A stretch of 64,000 nucleotides of DNA from Geminicoccus roseus DSM 18922 (GTDB taxonomy: Bacteria; Pseudomonadota; Alphaproteobacteria; Geminicoccales; Geminicoccaceae), in contig NZ_ATYL01000003.1 in assembly GCF_000427665.1 (NCBI RefSeq), forward strand, positions 62,001-126,000, written 5' to 3'. The stretch's first letter is position 1. Each line of letters begins with the position of its first letter. The notes under the pieces were generated by a model that saw only the letters and a program-made list of their open reading frames with translations, was not told where the DNA came from and searched no databases. A program made the position numbers and the translations under genes. Of the stretch, positions 1 through 7,383 are shown piece after piece.

Positions 1-260
1 GCCAGGTTCTGGAAGATCAACGCCGTGGGGCGCCGGTTGGGGCCGATGCCGGCCATGTCCTTGTCCCCGATCAGGACCCGGCCGGCCGAGGGCTCCATGA
101 AGCCGCTGATCATCCGGAGGATGGTGGTCTTGCCGCAGCCGGAGGGGCCAAGAAAGCTGAAGAACTCGCCGGGCTGAACCTGCAGGGAGACATCGTCCAC
201 GGCAAGGAATGTGCCGAACCGCATGGTCACACGATCAAGCGTGATGCTCTGGCCGTCCAT
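1..260 (-). CDS. ABC transporter ATP-binding protein, N-terminal part (cut by window edge)
   Basis: This is the first 86 codons of an ABC-type nucleotide-binding subunit; the rest lies left of the window. It begins MDGQSITLDRVTMRFG and carries a complete Walker A motif GPSGCGKT at about residues 41-48, followed by the segment leading into the Q-loop (LIFQN). The spacing and the FGTFLAVDDVSLQVQPGEFF stretch are typical of PotA/UgpC-like import ATPases, which energise uptake of polyamines, sugars or other small solutes from the cytoplasmic face of the membrane. ATG at 260 is the natural start. The substrate cannot be told from this fragment. It runs in the same direction as the Wzc gene upstream but is separated from it by about 200 bp and a terminator. 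Confidence 0.85.
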   Translation of the reverse strand, partial: MDGQSITLDRVTMRFGTFLAVDDVSLQVQPGEFFSFLGPSGCGKTTILRMISGFMEPSAGRVLIGDKDMAGIGPNRRPTALIFQNL

Positions 261-398
261 CGGGAAGCGTATCCCACCTGCGGGCTTCTAACGGAGCGCG
301 AAGCTAGCAAGGCATTCACGCCTCGTGAAGTGGAGAAATGACGATAGATACTTCAAGACCCCCCAGACCGGTGGAAGTCCTGCACCCGCAAAAGCAAT

Positions 399-432
399 GC
401 GCCCATCCTCCGGCATGATGGAGAATGGGCGC
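399..432 (-). terminator. Rho-independent terminator after the Wzc-like gene
   Basis: Inverted arms at 399-411 and 420-432 pair in 12 of 13 positions around an 8-nt loop. Read on the minus strand, the hairpin follows the Wzc stop by about 35 bp and is followed by a short T-rich stretch (TTGCTTTTGC). It should end the Wzc transcript before the ABC ATPase gene. Confidence 0.7.
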
Positions 433-467
433 GCTCGCGTGAACCTGATCAGCGTCGATAACGAAGC

Positions 468-2996
468 TTACTCGGAGTAGTACTTGCTGTAGGTCCCGTA
501 ATACTCGCCGGCATCCCCATAGCCGTAGCGCTTGTGCTTCTTGACATCGACCTTGGTCAGAACGGTGCCCAGCAGCTTGGCGCGGGCGCCGCGCAGCGCC
601 TGCACGGCATTGAAGGCCAGCTGGTGCTTCGTCTCGGCCCACTGCGCCACGAAGACCACCGCGTCAGCCATCGGGCAGAGCAGCAGCGCGTCGTTCACGC
701 CCAGCACCGGCGGGGAGTCGATCACGACGTAGTCGTAGTTCTCCTTTGCCTCCTCAATGAAGGCTCGCAGCTTGCGGCTTTCCATGAGCGCCGCCGGATT
801 GGTCGGCCGGCGCCGCACCAGGATCAGGTCGACCCCGGAGGCCTCGTGGCGGACCACGGTGTCCTCGAACGCTGCCTCGCCGCCCAGCATCTCGACGATG
901 CCATTGGCAGGCTCGACGCCGAAGGTCTTGCCCTGCACCGGACGGCGGGTGTCCAGGTCGATCAGCAGCACCCGGTGATCGGCAGCAGCCGCGACGACGG
1001 CCAGACTCTGCACCAGCGGGCTCTTGCCTTCGCCCGGCACCGAGGAGGTCACCAGGATGGTGCGGGCCGGCATGTCCACATCGGCGAAACGGATGGCCGT
1101 GCCCACGCCCCGGACCGACTCCGCGAAGACGGAAAGGGGCTTGTCCCGCAGGAAGCGCCACACCGGGCGATTGGCCGAGATCTCCTTGGTCTGCGGGATC
1201 AGGCCGATCCGCAGAAGGCCCAGATAGCGCTCGACGTCCTCGGCGGAACGAAGCCCCTTGTCCATCCGCTCCAGGAGCAGGGCGCCCATGCTGCCGACCA
1301 GCGAAGAGGCCACGAAGCCGACGGCCAGGAAGATCGGAAGGCCCGGGGTGGACGGCACAACCGGGCGCTGTGCCGCCGACAGGATCTTGGCATCCGAGTC
1401 CAGGATCTGCTGCTGCTCGCGGGTCTCCTTGTAGCGCTGGAGAAAGCTCTCGTAGAGCTGCTTGGTGGAAGCGGCTTCGCGCTCGAGCTCGCGCAGGCCG
1501 ACTTCCGCGACCATGCCTTCGCCGCTGCGGCCCTGGACCTGGCCCAGGTTCTCCTGGATGACCTCGATCTGCGCGGCGTTGACCTTCGCCTCGTTCTCCA
1601 TGTTGGCGATGATCCGCTCGATCTCGCCGTCGACGCTGCGGTTCAGCTTCTCCTTCTCCGCGGCGATCAGCTGGACGCGCGGGTGTTTCGCCCCGAAGGT
1701 CGCGCGCAGCTCGCCCTCCTGGCGCTCAAGCTCGCTTTCCTGGGCCCGAAGCTGCAGGACCAGCGGCGACGCCAGAACCTCGGGCAGCGTGTCGAGCGGC
1801 TGTCCCTGGGCGCGGAGCTCGCGCACGAAGGCCAGCCGCGCTTCCCGTCCGGCGAGCTGGGCCTGGGCGGCCAGCAGTTCGCGGTTTATGTCGGTAAGCT
1901 GCAGATCGGTCAGGTCCGTCCGGTTGCCGGAAGTCAGACTGTGGTCGATCTGGTACTGCTGGATCTTGGCCTCGACCGTCTCCAGTTCCTCGCGCAGTTC
2001 CTCCACCCGCTGCCCCAGCCAGTCGCCTGCCTGACTGGTGGTGAGGCGCTTTTGGTCGATCTGGCTCTGCACGTAGGTTTCGGCGACCAGATTGGCGACA
2101 CGCGCAGCCTTGTCCGGGTTCTCCGAGGTGAATGCCACGCCGATCACGAACGAACGGCCTTCCGGAGATACGCTCAGGTTCTTCAGGAACTTGCTGCGTG
2201 CAACCTGCCGCAGGGGGTCGACATCGATCAACGCCTCTTCTTCCGCAGCATACAGCGACGACTCTCCGGCCGTTGCAGCACTGCCAACCGGTCCGGCCTG
2301 CTGCGCCGGCGTCCCGGGAGTAAGGCGAGACGATCCGGAATAGGACGGAACGGCTGCCTGCCCGGCCGCTGGATCCACCGAAGCCTCCATCATCCCGTCC
2401 GATCCCGCCGCCGGCACGGCAACGGTGGCGTCCAGTGCCGCCATCTGGATCAGGTCGTTGGAGACCAGGGGCTCCTTGGCGAGACCCGTGGCGATCAGCC
2501 AGCTGTCCGGAAGGAACGACGTTGCCGTCGCAAGGTAGCCGCTCCACGGCTCCGGCAGGGTGAAGACCAGGACCTGCCCCTCGTCGCCCTCCTCGAGGGC
2601 GGGCCGGAACTCGCTATCGGTGAACAGATTCAAGCGGGTCATGACCTGGTCGACCACCGGGGCCGACTGCAGGACCCGAATCTGCGTCTCGACCGTGGTC
2701 GGATTGGCTTCCAGGCCGGCAGCGACCTGCTGCATGTCGACGACGTTCGAGCTCTGGCCCTGAACGACCACCATCGCCTTGGCCGTGTATTTCTTCGTCA
2801 TCGAGACGCCCGCCAGGGCGGCGAGGCCCGTGCCGAGCACGATGACGCCAAGTATCATGGTCTTGCGGCGCCACAGGGCGGCGGCGAGCTGCCCCAGGTT
2901 GGGGCCATCCGCCTCGCCTTCATACTCGGCAGCGCGATACGCAGCCTGATTCTGAGGAGGATAGCGGAGCTGATCGTCGGCCATGATCACGGTCAC
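468..2996 (-). CDS. Wzc-like polysaccharide co-polymerase / bacterial tyrosine autokinase
   Basis: An inner-membrane protein of 842 residues that controls exopolysaccharide chain length and export by cycles of tyrosine autophosphorylation. The N-terminal Wzz-type region has a transmembrane helix near residues 44-66, then a long periplasmic coiled-coil region and a second helix near 555-580. The C-terminal BY-kinase domain has a P-loop SSVPGEGKS (about 651-659), Walker A' LLIDLDTRRP and Walker B YDYVVIDSPP. It ends in a tyrosine cluster, seven Tyr in the last 20 residues, the expected autophosphorylation site. Two oddities: the residue after the P-loop Ser is Pro, where Thr is usual, and the periplasmic part holds a low-complexity Ala/Gly/Ser insertion of roughly 70 residues around 185-255. 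It is likely functionally tied to the flippase and glycosyltransferases at 19-28 kb, although those genes are not adjacent. Confidence 0.93.
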   Translation of the reverse strand: MTVIMADDQLRYPPQNQAAYRAAEYEGEADGPNLGQLAAALWRRKTMILGVIVLGTGLAALAGVSMTKKYTAKAMVVVQGQSSNVVDMQQVAAGLEANPTTVETQIRVLQSAPVVDQVMTRLNLFTDSEFRPALEEGDEGQVLVFTLPEPWSGYLATATSFLPDSWLIATGLAKEPLVSNDLIQMAALDATVAVPAAGSDGMMEASVDPAAGQAAVPSYSGSSRLTPGTPAQQAGPVGSAATAGESSLYAAEEEALIDVDPLRQVARSKFLKNLSVSPEGRSFVIGVAFTSENPDKAARVANLVAETYVQSQIDQKRLTTSQAGDWLGQRVEELREELETVEAKIQQYQIDHSLTSGNRTDLTDLQLTDINRELLAAQAQLAGREARLAFVRELRAQGQPLDTLPEVLASPLVLQLRAQESELERQEGELRATFGAKHPRVQLIAAEKEKLNRSVDGEIERIIANMENEAKVNAAQIEVIQENLGQVQGRSGEGMVAEVGLRELEREAASTKQLYESFLQRYKETREQQQILDSDAKILSAAQRPVVPSTPGLPIFLAVGFVASSLVGSMGALLLERMDKGLRSAEDVERYLGLLRIGLIPQTKEISANRPVWRFLRDKPLSVFAESVRGVGTAIRFADVDMPARTILVTSSVPGEGKSPLVQSLAVVAAAADHRVLLIDLDTRRPVQGKTFGVEPANGIVEMLGGEAAFEDTVVRHEASGVDLILVRRRPTNPAALMESRKLRAFIEEAKENYDYVVIDSPPVLGVNDALLLCPMADAVVFVAQWAETKHQLAFNAVQALRGARAKLLGTVLTKVDVKKHKRYGYGDAGEYYGTYSKYYSE

Positions 2997-3709
2997 ATCA
3001 CGTCAGGGGGTTGTCCGAAGCATCAAGCGACGCTCCCGGCGGTCGTGATCGGATGCTCAGCGAGCGGAAACCGGAAGACACGGTTCGAAGTCGGCAGGCA
3101 ACACCCTCTCGGGGAGCGCTTTCTTCTCAGGCGTTTCCAGTTCGGAGCTTCCGTTCGCTGCACTGCACCCAAAACAGTTCATATCAGCGAATGCGTATGA
3201 GTGGGAAGTGTCCGGCAGTCGATGGACCTGCGGCGATCTCACTCATTGGAACAGGGTGTGGCTATCCTGCGCACCCGGCTGATGATCCTGTGGTTTCCGG
3301 TCACACGTCAGTCATCGATCTTGAGAAGCGGAGATTGCAAATCTCGAGATCAGCGCCGCGGCCAATCGGTAAAGCCATGCCTTTCTCGCATCGCTGCTCT
3401 GTAATACTGCGAGGAAGCGATCCCGTGAGCATCCTCCCCCTCATTACCTAACTCACCGAGATGGGGAGGAACGGACAAAGCTTCTTTTATAGACGAACAG
3501 CGAATATCGACGCTTCTTCCCAACTCGATGCTGAAATCAGCTCAAACAATGAGATATTTTCCTACACAAGAAAGTATATCGGGTTTGCGGCCAATCCAAC
3601 AACGAGATTTTTATCTATATGTATTCGGCGACCTGATCGTGTTTTACAACATCTTAGGCGCACACTTCATGGTTCTTGCAAATGATTCGTCAAGCACCCG
3701 GTCCGACAT
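2997..3709. other. Gene-free stretch with an AT-rich part
   Basis: No convincing gene is seen in these 713 bp. The half nearest the Wzc start must hold the minus-strand Wzc promoter. From about 3470 to 3690 the composition falls well below the surrounding GC content, without a reading frame that looks coding. This could be a regulatory region or a remnant of foreign DNA. Confidence 0.5.
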
Positions 3710-4171
3710 TCAGCGCTCGTCATCAGCCTCCCAGTCCACCTCCTCCTCGCTGACCAGTTCACCCAGCATTGAGGGACCCTCTTCATGCACCCGTTTGGGA
3801 TCGCCGCAGATGAGATGGTGCCAGTCAGGCAGATCATAGCCGTGGGCGACGAGGCGGTAGGCGCAGGTATGGGGAAGCCAGTTCAGTTCGTGCACGTTCT
3901 GGGGCGTGATCGCGACGCAATCGCGAACCTTCGTGTGCCGGTGGACGTAGTCACTGCAGCGATGGGTGCAGAGGTCGAGCAGGCGGCAAGCGGCATCGGT
4001 CAGAGCCAGTTCGCCCGTATCCTCGTCCTCCACGCGGATCTGGCAGCACAGCCCACAGCCATCGCAGAGTGATTCCCATTCCGGCTTGGTCATCTCCTCA
4101 AGGCTCTTGGTCCGCCAGAACGCTCCCGCCATCGCCGGCCGGATCCGCATCCTCCGATTGCGGCCACTCAT
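3710..4171 (-). CDS. YcgN/UPF0260-type cysteine cluster protein
   Basis: A 153-residue cytoplasmic protein of the YcgN/YkgJ (UPF0260) cysteine-cluster family, whose members are thought to bind zinc or an iron-sulfur centre; the exact function is not established. Visible signatures are the paired cysteines CDGCGLCC (residues 38-45), further conserved Cys at CRLLDLCTHRC and CVAITP, and the family-typical LPHTCAYRL and HHLICGDP segments. The length matches the family (about 150 residues). The acidic C-terminus (EEEVDWEADDER) is also common in the family. The ATG at 4171 lies at the start of homology. It points away from the replication genes that follow and is probably unrelated to them. Confidence 0.85.
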   Translation of the reverse strand: MSGRNRRMRIRPAMAGAFWRTKSLEEMTKPEWESLCDGCGLCCQIRVEDEDTGELALTDAACRLLDLCTHRCSDYVHRHTKVRDCVAITPQNVHELNWLPHTCAYRLVAHGYDLPDWHHLICGDPKRVHEEGPSMLGELVSEEEVDWEADDER

Positions 4172-4345
4172 GTCAAACTTCTCCAGTGCCAGAGACCTTC
4201 CGCCGGTGCGGATAGCTGGAGATCAGATATGGTCTCGTTGGAGGCGACCTAGGCCCAGAGCCAGGATCCCACAACCATCTGCGCGGAAAATTCGCCAACT
4301 TCTCCCGCGAGGAGTGGACAGTCCAGAGACTACTGCCGTAAGTAC

Positions 4346-4573
4346 GTGCCTATGGCATTCGCTGTTCCGCCGCCGGATGGCGGTCCTCCCGATCGCAAGC
4401 TCACCGTGCTGCTGCCGGTCGATGTGCTCCGGCAGCTGCGGGTTCGGGTCGCCCAGGACGAAACCACCATGCGTGCGTTGGTCCTGGATGCATTGGCAAG
4501 AGCCGGCTACCGGGTTGACGCTGCTGAGATTCGAGATCGTCGTCGTCACGAGTTCAAGGGCGAGGATCGATGA
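4346..4573 (+). CDS. Small ribbon-helix-helix-like protein coupled to repA
   Basis: A 75-residue protein (GTG 4346; ATG 4352 is an alternative) with a basic, amphipathic core RKLTVLLPVDVLRQLRVRVA followed by a helical stretch (TTMRALVLDALARAGY). This pattern resembles ribbon-helix-helix DNA-binding proteins encoded on plasmids. Its TGA overlaps the repA ATG as ATGA, so the two are probably translationally coupled. A role in copy-number control or partition is an inference from position; in related replicons a ParA gene often sits upstream, but none is visible here. No strong ribosome-binding site precedes either start. Confidence 0.65.
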   Translation: MPMAFAVPPPDGGPPDRKLTVLLPVDVLRQLRVRVAQDETTMRALVLDALARAGYRVDAAEIRDRRRHEFKGEDR

Positions 4574-5604
4574 GTCGGTACATCGTCCACACGGACCCGG
4601 CTGTTCCCGAAGACACTCCCGCCTCTGCCGGCGCGGAACCGCAACCGCCCGAAGCCTCTCCGCGCGATCGGACACGGCGGCGCCCGGCGGCGGAAGGGGA
4701 GCCGCAGCGCCGACTTCCTTCCCTTGCCAGCAGCGATGGTGCCGAGCGCCAGGTCGACCTGTTCCTGGACAGCCTGATCAGCGCGCCGTTCAAGGATGAC
4801 CGGGCGCTCATGGAGTTCCCGTTCTTCTCCTTGCAGAAGACCCCGCGCACCAAGCCCATGATCTACGACGATGGCAAGGTGCGGGTCGAGATCCGGCCAG
4901 GCGACCGCGGCATCGCCACGATCTGGGACAAGGATGTCCTGATCTACCTGGCATCGATCATCAACGACCGGATCGAACGTGGCATGCCGGTCGAAAAGAC
5001 CGTGCGCTTCAATGCCCATAACCTTCTGCAGGTGACCGGCCGCGGCTCTGGCAAGCGCGGCTATGAGCTGCTGCTGGATGCGATCTACCGGTTGCGCTCC
5101 ACCACCATCGTCACGACGATCGAATCGCAGGACACCAAGGAGCGGCGAGGCTTCGGCTGGATCGAAACGTTCCGCGTCCTCGAGCGCAAGACCCGCACCG
5201 GCAAGAAGATCATGGCCGGCTGCGAGATCACGCTGAACGACTGGATGTTCCGGGCGATCGTCAAGGATCGGCGGGTTCTGACCATCAGCCCGGAGTACTT
5301 CCAGATCAGCATGGGCCTGAAGCGTCGCCTCTACGAGCTGGCTCGCAAGCATTGCGGCTTCCAGGCGCGCTGGGTCATTTCCCTGCCCAAGCTGATCGAT
5401 AAATGCGGGTCGGTGATGGAGGCGCGCTTCTTCAAGCCGCAGTTGCGCAAGATCGTCGAGGACGACGACCTGCCCGACTACCACATCGCGATCAATTTCG
5501 ACCCGGCCGATCGACAGGCCGTCGAGGATGACGGCTTCGATGGACGACGCTGGGCATCCAATGAGCGCCTTCTGGTGGTGTTCTCCCCGCGCGCAGCGGC
5601 GTGA
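4570..5604 (+). CDS. repA: Replication initiator protein A (RPA family)
   Basis: A 344-residue plasmid replication initiator of the RPA family (Pfam PF10134), typical of alphaproteobacterial plasmids and chromids. It binds iterons and opens the origin. After a proline-rich, poorly conserved N-terminus of about 60 residues, the family core begins at RQVDLFLDSLISAPFKDDR and includes MEFPFFSLQK, IATIWDKDVLIYLAS, winged-helix segments around VTGRGSGKRGYELLLDAI, and GLKRRLYELARKHCG. The iteron cluster follows directly downstream (5607-6119). A further iteron copy lies inside codons 2-7, so the protein begins SRYIVHT; RepA binding there could repress its own gene. Start ATG overlaps the preceding small gene's stop. 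No parA or parB lies next to it. Confidence 0.93.
   Translation: MSRYIVHTDPAVPEDTPASAGAEPQPPEASPRDRTRRRPAAEGEPQRRLPSLASSDGAERQVDLFLDSLISAPFKDDRALMEFPFFSLQKTPRTKPMIYDDGKVRVEIRPGDRGIATIWDKDVLIYLASIINDRIERGMPVEKTVRFNAHNLLQVTGRGSGKRGYELLLDAIYRLRSTTIVTTIESQDTKERRGFGWIETFRVLERKTRTGKKIMAGCEITLNDWMFRAIVKDRRVLTISPEYFQISMGLKRRLYELARKHCGFQARWVISLPKLIDKCGSVMEARFFKPQLRKIVEDDDLPDYHIAINFDPADRQAVEDDGFDGRRWASNERLLVVFSPRAAA
4574..4590 (+). promoter_or_regulatory. Iteron copy inside the repA start
   Basis: The 17-bp sequence GTCGGTACATCGTCCAC matches the iteron consensus [TC][TC]CGGTAC[AT]TC[AG]T[TC]CAC in 16 or 17 positions and falls in repA codons 2-7. This suggests direct RepA autoregulation at its own translation start. 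Confidence 0.7.
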
Positions 5605-5606
5605 GG

Positions 5607-6119
5607 TTCGGTACATCGTCCACATTTGCCGGGATTCGGTACATCGTTCACGCTCGTAAGCCGGATTCCATCTGAATGCTGTGCCGCTTGCCCGGATCCT
5701 GAGCCGTGAACGATGTACCGTCTCGGACCGGTCGGCCGCAGCAGCAGGGGTCGATCCGGTACATCATTCACGCCATCCTGGCACATTCGGTACATCATTC
5801 ACCGGTTCCGGGTGGTGATGTCGCTTACTGGGCCGGTCCAATAGGGCACCGCAGGGCTCTATTCCGGGTGGCGGCTGCAGGAATCACGGTCGCAGCCTCA
5901 CGGATGTGGGGCCTGTGCGACGCGTTCGTGAACGAAGTACCGATCTCTCGACTCCCTGCTCCCGTCGCGACGGTCACAGGCTGACAAAGCACGGTACTTC
6001 ATTCACATGCCATGCGAGCCTGAGAGATGGGATACTCGGTACATCATCCACCAAAGCTCGGTACTTCGTTCACGGACATGATCGGTACATCATCCACGAA
6101 AGCTCGGTACATCATTCAC
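5607..6119 (+). repeat. oriV: Iteron array of the replication origin (oriV)
   Basis: Eleven copies of a 15-17 bp iteron with core CGGTACATC[AG]T[TC]CAC or its CGGTACTTC variant. Nine are direct: 5607-5623, 5635-5651, 5755-5771, 5786-5802, 5992-6006, 6035-6051, 6057-6073, 6081-6097 and 6103-6119. Two are inverted: 5706-5720 and 5928-5942. The last four are packed 22-24 bp apart, about two helical turns, as in classical iteron origins. The array starts 3 bp after repA ends, so these are the expected RepA binding sites for initiation and copy control. Confidence 0.9.
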
Positions 6120-6200
6120 AGAAAAAGCTATTAACTAGCTGAAATGTCTATAGAAACCCAAGCTCTAACTTTCTAACAACAGAACTCTTTAACTCTCTAA
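6120..6200 (+). other. AT-rich patch next to the iterons, candidate DNA unwinding element
   Basis: Immediately after the last iteron the composition becomes AT-rich, with short repeats of a CTAAC-type motif (CTTTCTAACAACAG, CTTTAACTCTCTAACG). In iteron plasmids the melting region normally lies beside the array. No DnaA box could be named with confidence. Confidence 0.5.
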
Positions 6201-6367
6201 CGGCTCCCGCGGGTATGACCTCCGATCGCTTCCGCGCACCGGTGCCATGATTCACCTCTGCTGGCGCCGCTCGATCAATCATGGCAGGGCCTGACCAACC
6301 AAAGCGCCCAGATCCTGGAGCGGCCATGGGCTGATCCGGGAATGCGCTACCTTGAGTGGAGACATGG

Positions 6368-6895
6368 GTGCGCCAAGTTGCGATCTGTCGCCGGATATCT
6401 GGCCTCTCCGAGGCCGAGGAGTTCGCCCACCTCTGTCGATTCGTCGGAACTGGGCTCAGTGATCCGGACGTGGTCAACCAAGGGAGGGCCCAGCGCTATT
6501 CCTTTGGAAGCCTTGACCACCACGACGGTCTGGAACTGGCTACCGCCCTGTTCGAGGTGGCTCCGAGATGCCTGCCGTTCAGGGTGGAGCTTCTGGAGAA
6601 GCATCCTGACAGTGAGCAGTTGATCCTGCCGGTGGGGGGTGTAGGGCACTGGATCATCGTGATGGCACCTGACCAGGAAGGCGTTCCGGATCTGGATCAG
6701 TTGCGCGCCGTGCGCCTGGGGCCGCAACAGGGGGTGATCTACGCCCGCAACGTCTGGCACCTTCCAATTTTCTTCGAGGGCGATGCGGCGGGGGTGTTCC
6801 TGGTCCAGTCGTTCAAATCCGGCCAGCCACGGGACTGCATCGAACTGGCGCTGCGGGACCAGAGCTTCCTGCTTGGCGAAGGTACCACCGACTAA
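6368..6895 (+). CDS. Ureidoglycolate lyase-like protein (AllA family)
   Basis: A protein of about 175 residues resembling AllA (PF04115), which splits ureidoglycolate to glyoxylate and urea in allantoin catabolism, in the cytoplasm. The family core is clear: PFRVELLEKHPDSEQLILPV, HWIIVMAPD, then GPQQGVIYARNVWHLPI near the cupin-like active site. The N-terminal region is less conserved. GTG at 6368 is preferred because GGAG sits 6-10 bp upstream; GTG at 6356 is possible. No other allantoin or purine genes are in the window, so this is an orphan beside the origin, and it may act on a related ureido or glyoxylate compound. Confidence 0.7.
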   Translation: MRQVAICRRISGLSEAEEFAHLCRFVGTGLSDPDVVNQGRAQRYSFGSLDHHDGLELATALFEVAPRCLPFRVELLEKHPDSEQLILPVGGVGHWIIVMAPDQEGVPDLDQLRAVRLGPQQGVIYARNVWHLPIFFEGDAAGVFLVQSFKSGQPRDCIELALRDQSFLLGEGTTD

Positions 6896-6928
6896 ACGGA
6901 AAACCTCGGCTCAGGCGAATTCGGTGCT

Positions 6929-7270
6929 TCACGCACTATCCGGTTGGGCGGCCGCGATGGCAGCGTCCAGGCTTGGTTCGACCCGGACGATCCGGTCAAA
7001 GCCGGTCATCTTCAGGATCTGGGCTACCGCTTCGGTTGGCCGCGCCAGAATGAAGCCTTGCTTGCCAAGCTTGCGGGCGCTGACCAGGAAGACGCGCAGG
7101 CCAGCCGACGAGACATAGCGGATCTCTGCCAGATCCAGCACGATCCGGGCATGCCCCGCCTCGGCCTGAGCGGTGAGTTCCTTCTCCAGGCTGCTGCAGG
7201 AGACGGCATTCAGGTCGCCACACGCCGAGACGACCAGGACATCCTCGTGAAGCGTACTGCTCAACTCCAT
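6929..7270 (-). CDS. STAS-domain anti-sigma factor antagonist
   Basis: A 113-residue single-domain STAS protein of the SpoIIAA/RsbV type. Such proteins bind an anti-sigma kinase when unphosphorylated; the kinase phosphorylates a conserved Ser and a PP2C phosphatase removes it. Here the motif RIVLDLAEIRYVSSAGLRVF (about residues 42-61) contains the SSAGL phosphorylation site. ATG 7270 has AGGAG about 12 nt upstream. A SpoIIE-type phosphatase is encoded 5 kb away (12442) and an RsbW-like ATPase 48 kb away (54924), which could complete a partner-switching circuit. A 14-bp inverted repeat sits just upstream of the gene. Confidence 0.88.
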   Translation of the reverse strand: MELSSTLHEDVLVVSACGDLNAVSCSSLEKELTAQAEAGHARIVLDLAEIRYVSSAGLRVFLVSARKLGKQGFILARPTEAVAQILKMTGFDRIVRVEPSLDAAIAAAQPDSA

Positions 7271-7285
7271 GGCCGTTTGCCGCTC

Positions 7286-7346
7286 CTGTTACTGGCTTCT
7301 CGCGAGCCCGTCCGAGCGGATGGGCCTCCCGGGAAGCCAGTAACAG
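7286..7346 (-). promoter_or_regulatory. Perfect 14-bp inverted repeat between formyltransferase stop and STAS start
   Basis: Arms CTGTTACTGGCTTC (7286-7299) and GAAGCCAGTAACAG (7333-7346) are exact complements with a 33-bp spacer. The element ends 16 bp before the STAS ATG. It could be an operator, a 5' leader structure or a terminator for the upstream gene; the long spacer argues against a simple terminator. Confidence 0.6.
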
Positions 7347-7383
7347 CGCATTGGCGCCCCCGGCAACTGCCACCCCGGCCCGA

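Noticed and set aside
534-3200. An 888-codon plus-strand open frame opposite the Wzc-like gene
   Set aside because: The minus-strand frame carries all kinase motifs; the plus frame shows no known pattern.
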